From Gammaproteobacteria bacterium (GTDB taxonomy: Bacteria > Pseudomonadota > Gammaproteobacteria > Pseudomonadales > Cellvibrionaceae), in contig JAGKWO010000057.1 of assembly GCA_021151835.1 (NCBI GenBank), positions 1-26,945 of the forward strand: 26,945 bases of DNA. The letters run 5' to 3'. Position 1 is the first letter of the stretch. Every line of letters starts with the position of its first letter. This document shows, piece by piece, positions 15,741 through 23,078 of this stretch. A program made the position numbers and the translations under genes. The notes beneath the pieces were generated by a model, which worked only from the letters and a program-made list of their open reading frames with translations, was not told the origin of the DNA and ran no database searches.

Positions 15741-16364
15741 ATGTCTGCACAACACCAACAAATTAAAGTCATGCTCGAATTACAAGACGGGATGAACACC
15801 AAAGTTACTGCCAATTGGCAAGCACAGGGCTACGAGTGGTATCGCGCTATTTGGGTAGAGTGCGCAGAGCTGATGGATCACTACGGTTGGAAGTGGTGGA
15901 AAAAACAATCACCGGATACTGAACAGGTTGCATTGGAGTTAATCGATATCTGGCATTTTGGTTTAAGCATCCTGTTGCAATCCGGCAGCGCGCAAGATGA
16001 CATTATTGTTCGCCTGCAAAAAGAATTGGTAATCGCTACTGACGAAAAAGATTTCCGCCTTGACCTGGAAAAATTCGCCGGGGCAACGCTCGCCGATAAA
16101 CAATTCCATATCGGTTTGTTTGCGCGTTTGATGGCCGGTGTGAATATGAGTTTCGATCAACTCTATCGCGGCTATGTTGGCAAAAATGTATTGAACTTCT
16201 TCCGCCAGGATCACGGTTATAAAGATGGCAGTTATCGCAAACACTGGCACGATGGCCGTGAAGATAACGAGCATTTGGTAGAGGCGGTACAATCGCTTGA
16301 TGCAAGTAAGCCTGAATTTAAAGATGAGTTGTATCAGGCATTAAGCGAACGCTACACCAGATAG
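15741..16364 (+). CDS. dimeric all-alpha dUTP diphosphatase
   Basis: The 207-residue protein belongs to the all-alpha NTP-pyrophosphatase dUTPase group (dUTPase_2), unrelated to trimeric Dut. Metal-binding pairs are visible: E40/E43 (WVECAELMDHYGW) and E66/D69 (ELIDIWHF); NVLNFFRQDHGYKDGSY and KHWHDGREDNEHL form the C-terminal nucleotide-binding part. It hydrolyses dUTP (and dUDP) to dUMP, keeping uracil out of DNA. The start at 15741 has GAGA six bases upstream; a longer frame to 15678 adds residues without family similarity. A trimeric dut may exist elsewhere. Confidence 0.88.
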   Translation: MSAQHQQIKVMLELQDGMNTKVTANWQAQGYEWYRAIWVECAELMDHYGWKWWKKQSPDTEQVALELIDIWHFGLSILLQSGSAQDDIIVRLQKELVIATDEKDFRLDLEKFAGATLADKQFHIGLFARLMAGVNMSFDQLYRGYVGKNVLNFFRQDHGYKDGSYRKHWHDGREDNEHLVEAVQSLDASKPEFKDELYQALSERYTR

Positions 16365-16390
16365 CCATAAAAAATATATTATTCATATGC

Positions 16391-16420
16391 TTGCTTTTGC
16401 CGTGCGAGGGCTCATATATT
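16391..16420 (+). promoter_or_regulatory. candidate promoter of the toxin-type module
   Basis: TTGCTT (16391-16396) and TATATT (16415-16420) are separated by 18 bases, a reasonable sigma-70 match. It lies 87 bases before the first gene of the three-gene module. Confidence 0.35.
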
Positions 16421-16506
16421 TGCTGAAATAGTTGTAACCACATGGACGTGCGCAAAAAGAATGTACTTAAGTTCTACAACTCAAACCATAATAATGGCAA
16501 GAATAT

Positions 16507-17562
16507 ATGGGTGAAGGAATAATTAAATCATTATGTGTGGTTAGTAGTGGCGCAATCAGTTCTATTGGTGGAACTGCGCTGACTACCCATGCGGCTTTCC
16601 GGGCAGGTGTTTCGGGTTATCAAATCAGTTCGCATTTCAATAAGCGCCGCAAACTAATTCGTTATGCCAATATTCCCGATGGCGCCCTCGGCGCTTTGTC
16701 CGATGAGTTATTGCCATTGAAAGTGCTGCATCCCGGTCATGCCAACATGGTCAGGATTGCGTCCTCTGCTTTAGTTGAATGCCTCCAGGGTTTTGAAACG
16801 CTGGGTGCGCTTCCTGTGTTTATTTCTTGCGCGGAAACTTTGCCGCGTCAAAAGCCTAAATTAACATCCGGACTGCTAAAACATTTATCCATTCAAACCA
16901 AAATCCCTTTTGATCTACCAAACAGCCGCGTATTTGCAACCGGTCGCGCCGGTGGTTTTCAAGCCATCGAAACAGCGTTTCGCTATCTCGAGGTCAGCGG
17001 TGCCGAATTCGTGCTGGTTGGTGGAGTGGATTCCTATCGTTACTATTTACAACAAATTAGCATTCTGGATGCTGAGGACCGTTTATTGGTAGAAGGTGCG
17101 GGTGAAGGTTTTGTTCCGGGTGAAGCGGGTAGCTTTTTATTATTGGCAACAGAAAATGCAGTGCAAAAATATAAGTTGAATAGTCTTCTTACCCTTGCCC
17201 AACCATCCAGCGCTGCTGAAGAAGGTCATCGTTATTCTTCATCTCCCTATCGTGGCGATGGATTGGCAAATGCATTCAGGGGTGCATTAGCTAACGCTCC
17301 GCAAATTGCAATAAACCAGATTTACAGTAGTTTTAACGGTGAACGATTCGGGAGTAAAGAATTTGGTGTGGCGATGATTCGCAATGGCTCACGTATTTCC
17401 CCGGCGGCAAAAATCAATCACCCGGCAGATTGTTTTGGCGATATTGGCGCTGCATTTGGGCCAATGTTGGTGAGCTTGATGAGTCACGAAAAAAAATGTT
17501 CAGGGCTGGCCTATTGTTCTTCTGACGGTGCATATAGATCTGCTATATGTGCATGGAAATAA
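16507..17562 (+). CDS. thiolase-fold (ketosynthase-like) protein lacking catalytic residues, module gene 1
   Basis: The 351-residue protein has the layout of a beta-ketoacyl-ACP synthase: SGAISSIGG at the start, the region around FATGRAGGFQAIETA..VLVGGVDS where the nucleophile elbow should be, GAGEGFVPGEAGSFLLL, and NHPADCFGDIGAAFGP near the end. The usual catalytic Cys is replaced (Arg or a neighbour by my alignment) and neither usual His motif (HGT, GH) is present, so it is probably not an active synthase. Related 3-oxoacyl-ACP-synthase-like proteins (PRK06147 type) are found beside type VI secretion effectors and PAAR-like genes, where an adaptor role has been proposed. The next gene follows after 22 bases. 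Adaptor function here is inference. Confidence 0.7.
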   Translation: MGEGIIKSLCVVSSGAISSIGGTALTTHAAFRAGVSGYQISSHFNKRRKLIRYANIPDGALGALSDELLPLKVLHPGHANMVRIASSALVECLQGFETLGALPVFISCAETLPRQKPKLTSGLLKHLSIQTKIPFDLPNSRVFATGRAGGFQAIETAFRYLEVSGAEFVLVGGVDSYRYYLQQISILDAEDRLLVEGAGEGFVPGEAGSFLLLATENAVQKYKLNSLLTLAQPSSAAEEGHRYSSSPYRGDGLANAFRGALANAPQIAINQIYSSFNGERFGSKEFGVAMIRNGSRISPAAKINHPADCFGDIGAAFGPMLVSLMSHEKKCSGLAYCSSDGAYRSAICAWK

Positions 17563-17584
17563 TGATTATTAACGGAAGCAAAAA

Positions 17585-18340
17585 ATGACTCAAATTGGCG
17601 AAGGCATTGCAGTGATTCCTCCGGGTGGGAAAGAGAAATGTTGTTTTTGCGGGAAGGATCATCAAGAAAAAAAGGCTGCACCAAAAGCAGAATTTCCACG
17701 CAATATGTCTAAACTCAAATCAGAAGGGCGGACGTATAGCATTGCTAATTATTCGAGCAGTTACCCTGGTGTTGATAAAGCGCCTTTGATTGAGTGGCAA
17801 TCGGATATCAACAGCACCGGCGGCTATAAAGCAGCAGCGCATCACTGCATTGCATTAAAGTGTGCTAGCAAACACGAAATTTCCGGTGAGCTTAAAGCCG
17901 CCGGTTATGATCCCAACCGCGGCAGCAATTGTTCCTGGTTGCCATTTAGCTCATTACAATTCAGCCGTGCTCGCGCCTATAACAAGGCATTGCAAAAGCA
18001 CAGTGGTGGACACACGGAAGCTTATTTCACCAAGGTCGATTTACATATCGATCAAGTCGCGAAGTTAATTAAAAATAATTTTTGCGACGAAGATAAACAA
18101 GGAAGTAAAGATGAACTGCTGGAATATATGCTCATGCAAGAAAAGGCCATCTGGAATGGTCTGGCTAAGCATAAATTAAAAAGTTACCATTTGTATAATC
18201 ACTCTTATCTGGATCCATCGGCGCCTTGGGGTTCGTTCCCGGCAGAGATTGGAAAAACACCTGAGCAGTTAATTGATGGTGGATCAGTCCTGCTTGATGA
18301 CCAGGCTGCTGAAGCCGAAAACGCAAATGATCCGGAATAA
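17585..18340 (+). CDS. AHH-type HNH/Endo VII nuclease, probable secreted toxin, module gene 2
   Basis: The 251-residue protein contains AHH at residues 85-87 (KAAAHHCIALKC), then GYDPNRGSNCSWLP (about 108-120) and KHSGGHTEAYF (about 138-148, H139 and H143). This is the AHH nuclease pattern of the HNH/Endonuclease VII superfamily, common as C-terminal toxin domains of polymorphic and type VI effectors. The N terminus has CCFCGKDH (19-26), a possible zinc-binding knuckle, and no signal peptide. The acidic C-terminal 40 residues are unassigned. GGAAG lies before the ATG. The product would cut nucleic acid in a target cell; the neighbour downstream is the likely antidote. No PAAR or VgrG domain is fused. 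Confidence 0.75.
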   Translation: MTQIGEGIAVIPPGGKEKCCFCGKDHQEKKAAPKAEFPRNMSKLKSEGRTYSIANYSSSYPGVDKAPLIEWQSDINSTGGYKAAAHHCIALKCASKHEISGELKAAGYDPNRGSNCSWLPFSSLQFSRARAYNKALQKHSGGHTEAYFTKVDLHIDQVAKLIKNNFCDEDKQGSKDELLEYMLMQEKAIWNGLAKHKLKSYHLYNHSYLDPSAPWGSFPAEIGKTPEQLIDGGSVLLDDQAAEAENANDPE

Positions 18341-18366
18341 AATTTGTAAATAATTGAGGTCTAATA

Positions 18367-18945
18367 ATGAGCGAAAACTATTTTATTATGATTGCTGATT
18401 CGCCGTGGGCGGGGCCAACAGTAAAAGTAATTGATAAACCAGATGTCGACGCTACTGATGGCGAATTTATTGGTGGTGTTAGTAAGCCTTATCGTGTTGA
18501 TCTGGTGACTGATCCGCGTGTGTTACCGACCGAAAATTTTCCACCGCGTGATATTCATGAGGCATCGGGATTTAAATTATTCTCGCGCAAATTTATCACC
18601 ATCCTGGAGGGCTTGGGGGTTAGCAATATTGAATATCTTCCGGCGGAGGTAACCGATGTGCGCAGCGCACAAAAAGTGGATTACAGTGTTGCCAATATAT
18701 TGGGGCGGTTGAATGCATTGGATGAAGATGAGTCTGACTTTATGTTCAGTTCCAGTGGGAAATTAATGGGCGTTAATTCAATAGTTTTCGATGAGAAAAA
18801 AATTGAAGGGCACAAAATTTTTATGCTGGGTGAAATACCGTTGCTTATCGTTGCCCATAAATCTATTAAAGAAGCCGTTGAAGAGCATGGCTTAACCGGG
18901 TTTGTTTTCCTGGCGGAAGATGAATATGAACCGGGTATGATTTAA
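18367..18945 (+). CDS. Imm11 (DUF1629)-like immunity protein, module gene 3
   Basis: The 192-residue acidic protein resembles the Imm11/DUF1629 family: KLFSRKFITILEGLGVSNIEYLPAEV, DYSVANILGRLNALDEDESDF, then IEGHKIFMLGEIPLLIVAHKSIKEAVEEHGLTGFVFL near the end. These proteins are found beside polymorphic toxins as candidate immunity proteins that bind the toxin in the cytoplasm. No signal peptide or membrane segment. It follows the nuclease gene by 26 bases, with GAGG before its ATG, so it would be made with the toxin. It ends 7 bases from the convergent cysteine-cluster gene. Family assignment is from remembered pattern, so moderate. Confidence 0.68.
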   Translation: MSENYFIMIADSPWAGPTVKVIDKPDVDATDGEFIGGVSKPYRVDLVTDPRVLPTENFPPRDIHEASGFKLFSRKFITILEGLGVSNIEYLPAEVTDVRSAQKVDYSVANILGRLNALDEDESDFMFSSSGKLMGVNSIVFDEKKIEGHKIFMLGEIPLLIVAHKSIKEAVEEHGLTGFVFLAEDEYEPGMI

Positions 18946-18952
18946 TTATTAC

Positions 18953-19288
18953 TTACCGACTCACTGGCGCTAATCCGTAAAAGGCTCGTGCTCTGACACA
19001 AGCCTCATTCACACTCCCATCCTCATTAAAAATATCAAACTCCCGGCACGTGCTTGAGCGATTTTCGTAAATGTTACAGCTAACACGTTCGCCGGGTGTG
19101 CCCACCAATGCGGTGCAATGAACCGGATTTTTTTCGGTTCCTTTCATGCACGCATGGTGCAGTGTTACCTGCAGGGTTAATTCATCGGGGACGGTTCCGC
19201 CCGCGCTTTGGCATTCACCCCAATAAAAAGATACGCGGAAAGCCGCACAGCAGGCGCCACAAGTCAAACAGGGAGATTCATTACTCAT
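18953..19288 (-). CDS. YkgJ-type cysteine-cluster protein
   Basis: The 111-residue protein opens with CLTCGACC (residues 7-14) and has further cysteines at HHACM, HCTAL, SCNIYENRSSTCREF and EACVRARA, the CxxCxxCC pattern of the YkgJ (UPF0153) family, thought to bind zinc or an iron-sulfur cluster. The function is unknown. It reads convergently with the immunity-like gene, with only 7 bases between stops, and has no evident functional tie to it. The Shine-Dalgarno before 19288 is weak. Confidence 0.85.
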   Translation of the reverse strand: MSNESPCLTCGACCAAFRVSFYWGECQSAGGTVPDELTLQVTLHHACMKGTEKNPVHCTALVGTPGERVSCNIYENRSSTCREFDIFNEDGSVNEACVRARAFYGLAPVSR

Positions 19289-19514
19289 AGTTGTAGAAAA
19301 ATTATTCCTTATTCGGCGAGTGTCGATTTTGCAAAGTTATTACTTTTTTTCAAGGGGATTAGTGGCGTTTCGATTAAAAATTCTTCATTTCACGCCGTTT
19401 TACGCGGCGGCCTGCTTGATTTCTTTTAATGGCCAAGTTTTTGCCTATAGGTTCTGAAACCAAATCCGGTTTGATTCGTCACAGTAATATATTTGTCCTG
19501 AAGGAGGACGCGGG

Positions 19515-20981
19515 ATGCCCACGCGTAAAGTTGATGTTGCCATTATCGGCGCAGGAACGGCTGGCTTGAGTGCCTATAATGCCGCAAAAAAATACACCGA
19601 TAACATCCTTATTATTGAAGCGGGAAATTACGGCACTACTTGCGCGCGCGTTGGTTGCATGCCCAGCAAATTGCTGATCGCTGCTGCTGACTATGCCCAT
19701 CACGGCCAACAAGGTGACGTATTTGGCATTACTTACTCGCCACCACAAATTAATGGTGTTGCCGTTATGCAACGTATTCGCACGGAGCGCGATCATTTTG
19801 TAAGTTCAGTTGTTGATTCGGTAAATGAGTTTCCGCTTGAGAGCAAAGTGGAAGGGCATGCAAAATTTATCTCTGCCAGTGAACTGGAGATTGTGAAAGC
19901 GGATGGCACAACGGAAACAATCCAGGCGAAACGCATCATTATTGCAACCGGTTCATCACCCTCTATTCCTGATTGTTTAAAGGAAGCCGGATCACGGCTG
20001 TTGACCAGTGACGACATATTTGAATGGAAAGATTTGCCGGCATCGATAGCGATTTTTGGTCCCGGTGTGATCGGTCTGGAGCTTGGCCAGGCATTAAGTC
20101 GCCTGGGTATAAAAGTCGCGGTGTTTGGCAAAAGCGGTGAACTTGCGGCAATTAGCGATCCGGTCATTAGTCATTGCGCGGATATTGAATTTAATCGCGA
20201 GTTTTATCTGGACCTGAACGCCGAAACAGCGAATATTCGCGAAGCCAACGATGGTGTTGTTATTGAATATCGTCATCGCGAAAAAGGCATGATCGAAGAG
20301 AAATTTGATTATGTGTTGGCTGCTACCGGTCGCCGTCCCAATGTTGAATTTCTGGCGTTGGAAAATACTGACCTGGCGTTGGATGCCAAGGGCATTCCTT
20401 ATTACAACCGCTATACCGGTCAATGCGGTAACTCATCAATCTATATTGCTGGCGATGTTTCTAACGATGTGCCTTTGCTACACGAAGCCGTGGATGAAGG
20501 GCGAATTGCCGGGGGTAACGCGGCACGGTCATTGCGCGACGCTGAGGATATCCGCGCGGGCGCCCGGCGCACACCGCTCAGCGTGGTATTTACGGATCCG
20601 CAAATCGCCAGCGTGGGCCAAAACCTGGCAAGCATCCGCAAGAATTGCAACGATTGTTATGCGATTGGTGAAGTTAATTTTGCGGACCAGGGTCGCGCTC
20701 GCGTCATTAATAAAAATCGCGGCCTGCTGCGAGTTTACGGGGAGCAGGGAACAGGTTTGCTGTTGGGGGCGGAAATGTTCGGGCCGGCGGCAGAACATAT
20801 TGCCCACCAATTGGCATGGGTCATCCAATTGCGACTCACCGTGCAACAGGTACTGGAATTGCCGTTTTATCATCCGGTGTTAGAGGAGGGGGTACGAACC
20901 GCACTGCGGGATTTGAACCGTAAATTGCGTACCGGTGTTTCCAGCGATAATTCCTGCCTGGCCTCAGGGCCTGGGGCTTGA
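19515..20981 (+). CDS. dihydrolipoyl dehydrogenase-family flavoprotein
   Basis: The 488-residue protein is a group I pyridine nucleotide-disulfide oxidoreductase: FAD-binding GAGTAGL, redox-active disulfide in TTCARVGCMPSK (C43, C48), second Rossmann motif GPGVIGLELGQ, ATGRRPN and IAGDV for FAD, and the C-terminal FYHPVLEEG His-Glu pair that activates the partner cysteine. It resembles the lipoamide-dehydrogenase-like branch often annotated dihydrolipoyl dehydrogenase; it is not next to a 2-oxoacid dehydrogenase operon, so the electron acceptor may differ. AGGAGG lies 8 bases before the ATG, a strong site. A 192-aa frame inside it (20305-20883) is a shadow. Confidence 0.87.
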   Translation: MPTRKVDVAIIGAGTAGLSAYNAAKKYTDNILIIEAGNYGTTCARVGCMPSKLLIAAADYAHHGQQGDVFGITYSPPQINGVAVMQRIRTERDHFVSSVVDSVNEFPLESKVEGHAKFISASELEIVKADGTTETIQAKRIIIATGSSPSIPDCLKEAGSRLLTSDDIFEWKDLPASIAIFGPGVIGLELGQALSRLGIKVAVFGKSGELAAISDPVISHCADIEFNREFYLDLNAETANIREANDGVVIEYRHREKGMIEEKFDYVLAATGRRPNVEFLALENTDLALDAKGIPYYNRYTGQCGNSSIYIAGDVSNDVPLLHEAVDEGRIAGGNAARSLRDAEDIRAGARRTPLSVVFTDPQIASVGQNLASIRKNCNDCYAIGEVNFADQGRARVINKNRGLLRVYGEQGTGLLLGAEMFGPAAEHIAHQLAWVIQLRLTVQQVLELPFYHPVLEEGVRTALRDLNRKLRTGVSSDNSCLASGPGA

Positions 20982-21030
20982 TCTGATTGGATCATCACCG
21001 TGTATTGAGTCATAAGCCGTTCCACAAAGG

Positions 21031-21048
21031 CCGGATGCAAATATCCGG
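21031..21048 (+). terminator. short hairpin after the dihydrolipoyl dehydrogenase-like gene
   Basis: CCGGAT (21031-21036) pairs with ATCCGG (21043-21048) around a 6-base loop, 50 bases after the stop. No T-tract, so only a possible terminator. Confidence 0.35.
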
Positions 21049-21132
21049 TCAACTTCGCGAATCATTCTCACTTAATTTCCCCGGGAGAGGCATTTAGTCT
21101 CATTCTTGGGGTGAATTTTTCAGGCAAATGCC

Positions 21133-21138
21133 TATAAT
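21133..21138 (+). promoter_or_regulatory. -10 box of the broken mdh gene
   Basis: A perfect TATAAT lies 87 bases before the mdh start. The -35 region is poor at 17-base spacing (GGTGAA at 21110-21115). The promoter seems to have been kept although the gene is broken. Confidence 0.5.
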
Positions 21139-21225
21139 GCCCACCCGTCCTATGTAACAAATCCTGGCACACAATGCCGAACTTTCGTTTCCTTCCAATA
21201 TCACCCGAATAAATGGAGTCTCATC

Positions 21226-21853
21226 GTGAAAGCACCCGTAAGAGTTACCGTCACTGGCGCCCCCGGCAAACACCAACGCATTGATCGCACAACGCAACGC
21301 ACCGGACATCAACCCACGTCAATTCACTGCGATGACCCGCCTGGATCACAACCGTGCGTTGTCCCAACTGGCCACTAAAACCGGTACCAGCATCAACAAC
21401 ATCACCAAAGCACTGATCTGGGGTAACCACTCTTCTACCCAATATCCAGACCTGCACAACACCCTGGTTGATGGCAAACCAGCCCTGAGCCTGGTTGACC
21501 AAGCCTGGTACGAAGGCGATTACATCCCCACCGTACAACAACGCGGTGCTGCCATTATTGCGGCGCGCGGTGCTTCTTCTGCTGCGTCTGCGGCCAACGC
21601 TGCAATCAACCACATCCGCGATTGGGCACTCGGTACTCCAGCAAACGATTGGGTGAGCATGGGCGTATACAGCGATGGTTCTTACGGCATCGAAAAAGGC
21701 CTGATCTACTCATTCCCGGTTGTGTGCAAAAACGGCGATTGGGAAATCGTTCAAGGTGTTGAGATCAATGAATTCTCGCGCGCACGCATGACTGCAACTG
21801 AAAAAGAATTGCAGGAAGAGCGTGATGCAGTGAAAGAGTTGTTGCCTGCTTAA
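21226..21853 (+). pseudogene. mdh: malate dehydrogenase with large internal deletion and frameshift
   Basis: A GTG at 21226, with GGAG seven bases upstream, starts the usual N terminus of the roughly 326-residue NAD malate dehydrogenase (VKAPVRVTVTGA). At 21261/21262 the sequence jumps to the region normally near residue 131 (PANTNALIAQRNAPD), in a different frame, and continues as clean MDH to 21853: TAMTRLDHNRALSQL, IWGNHSSTQYPD (catalytic His), SLVDQAWYE, GAAIIAARGASSAASAANAA, VSMGVYSDGSYG. About 117 codons, including the glycine-rich turn and the mobile Arg loop (ARPRGPGMER in relatives), are missing. The first frame ends near 21379. The remaining 3' part could only give a fragment with no NAD-binding site. 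Codons downstream look intact, so the event is recent or is an assembly error. Confidence 0.88.
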
Positions 21854-21883
21854 TTTTCCCTGCAAAAGATTAAGTTTTAAACC

Positions 21884-21915
21884 AAGGAGCCTTTATGGCT
21901 CCTTCGTGTTTTTTT
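21884..21915 (+). terminator. mdh terminator
   Basis: AAGGAGCC (21884-21891) pairs with GGCTCCTT (21897-21904) and is followed by CGTG and then seven T. The T-tract is also the first unit of the octamer repeat. Confidence 0.9.
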
Positions 21916-21955
21916 GTTTTTTTGTTTTTTTGTTTTTTTGTTTTTTTGTTTTTTT
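21908..21955 (+). repeat. six perfect copies of the octamer GTTTTTTT
   Basis: A 48-base perfect microsatellite with an 8-base unit. It grows out of the T-tract of the mdh terminator and ends 74 bases before the start of the first YD/Rhs-type gene; a TATAAA (21980-21985) lies between. Such repeats change length by slippage and could alter downstream expression. Confidence 0.97.
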
Positions 21956-22029
21956 AATAAGAAAGTTTGAAGAAAACGTTATAAATAAAATTTATGGGCT
22001 ACGGTGTAAAAAACCAAAATGGAGATGCC

Positions 22030-23064
22030 ATGTCATCGTTATTAAAAATAGTGAGTGTTATCGTTAGTTCGTTTTTATGTGCAACATTTGCCGTAGGAGC
22101 GGAAATCCAAATAAATGTAAATGACTATAATATTTACAAAGGGGATTTGGATGGCGATGGGGATAATGATTTGTACTTTTCACAAAAACCCTTTTTCATT
22201 ATTTTGCATGGTGACATAGCAACGCCTTTGCTAATCGCAGGTAGTAAAAATTATGCTGTCTATAACAATGACGGTGTTAATTCGAATGCTGTGCTTTTTA
22301 ATATTTCAACTGAGCTACTTGCTCTACGAATAGCTGCTGGATGGTATACGTTGGCTGTTCGGGATGTTGATTTCTTTATAGGTTCGGATGGCAAAAGCGT
22401 GTCTGTCCCTAATAACACTGCCGGCTCCGGTGGTGCCTCTGTAACAACTACATTTGCGTACGATGCTCTCGGTCGCCTGACTTCAGTAACTGATCCAGTG
22501 AATGGTAATCGCGGCTATAACTATGACGCGGCGGGTAATCGTATAAAAGTAAAGGGCCCTGATTTTGTGGCTCCATCCAATCCTTCTGCCCTGATTGTAC
22601 AAGCCGTTACTGGTAGTTCTGCATTAATAAGCTGGACCGCATCAACCGATAATGCCGATATAAGTAATTACGAATACAGCCTGAATGGCGGTGCGTGGAT
22701 CGTCAACGCGTCAACAACGGTGAACGTGACGGGCCTTGCTCCCGTTACCAATTATTTGTTTGCAGTACGAGCAAAAGATGAGGCGAATAATATTAGTGGT
22801 GCCACAAGCATATCCTTCAAAACAACACTCAACGCTCCAACCGGGCTTCAGTGTTGGGAAAATTTTGGCCCTGGTGCCTGGAAAGGAAAGTGGAACGCTG
22901 TTGCAGGCGCACATCACTATGTCTTCAAAGCCGTGAATACGTCCGAAGTAAGCATATCCGGTACAGACACGGGGAATACACCAGTTCAGCAATCCACAAA
23001 ACCATGCAGCTGGGTTAAGGCCTGCGATGCGAACAATAACTGTGGCCCACAAACTTATTTTTAA
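22030..23064 (+). CDS. exported YD-repeat/fibronectin III protein
   Basis: The 344-residue precursor has a signal peptide (KIVSVIVSSFLCATFAVGA). Next is a dockerin/FG-GAP-like calcium loop (KGDLDGDGDNDLYF), a region of unknown fold, one YD/Rhs unit pair (FAYDALGRLTSVTDPVNG and YNYDAAGNRI, about residues 140-175), a fibronectin type III domain (about 185-265, SALISWTASTDN..TNYLFAVRAKDEANN), and a second FN3-like C-terminal domain with Cys pairs (GLQCWENF, KPCSWVKACDANNNCG). GGAG precedes the ATG at 22030; an in-frame ATG at 21994 lacks one. It is the first of three linked genes. It may be a surface or companion protein of the Rhs proteins; its single YD unit hints that it is a displaced piece of a larger Rhs protein. 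Confidence 0.72.
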   Translation: MSSLLKIVSVIVSSFLCATFAVGAEIQINVNDYNIYKGDLDGDGDNDLYFSQKPFFIILHGDIATPLLIAGSKNYAVYNNDGVNSNAVLFNISTELLALRIAAGWYTLAVRDVDFFIGSDGKSVSVPNNTAGSGGASVTTTFAYDALGRLTSVTDPVNGNRGYNYDAAGNRIKVKGPDFVAPSNPSALIVQAVTGSSALISWTASTDNADISNYEYSLNGGAWIVNASTTVNVTGLAPVTNYLFAVRAKDEANNISGATSISFKTTLNAPTGLQCWENFGPGAWKGKWNAVAGAHHYVFKAVNTSEVSISGTDTGNTPVQQSTKPCSWVKACDANNNCGPQTYF

Positions 23065-23078
23065 TGAGGGAACATGAA

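Noticed and set aside
16507..18945. Bacterial anti-phage defence system
   Set aside because: No sensor, helicase, protease or nucleotide-cyclase domain is seen; the nuclease plus Imm11-type neighbour fits a toxin-immunity pair better.
20305..20883. 192-codon plus-strand frame inside the dihydrolipoyl dehydrogenase-like gene
   Set aside because: It is in another frame of a gene with all motifs intact; it is rich in Arg, Trp and Cys and has no family features.
21281..21853. Intact 190-residue protein starting at a TTG at 21281
   Set aside because: It is the 3' part of malate dehydrogenase; the real start (GTG 21226) and first codons are present in another frame, so this is a broken gene.
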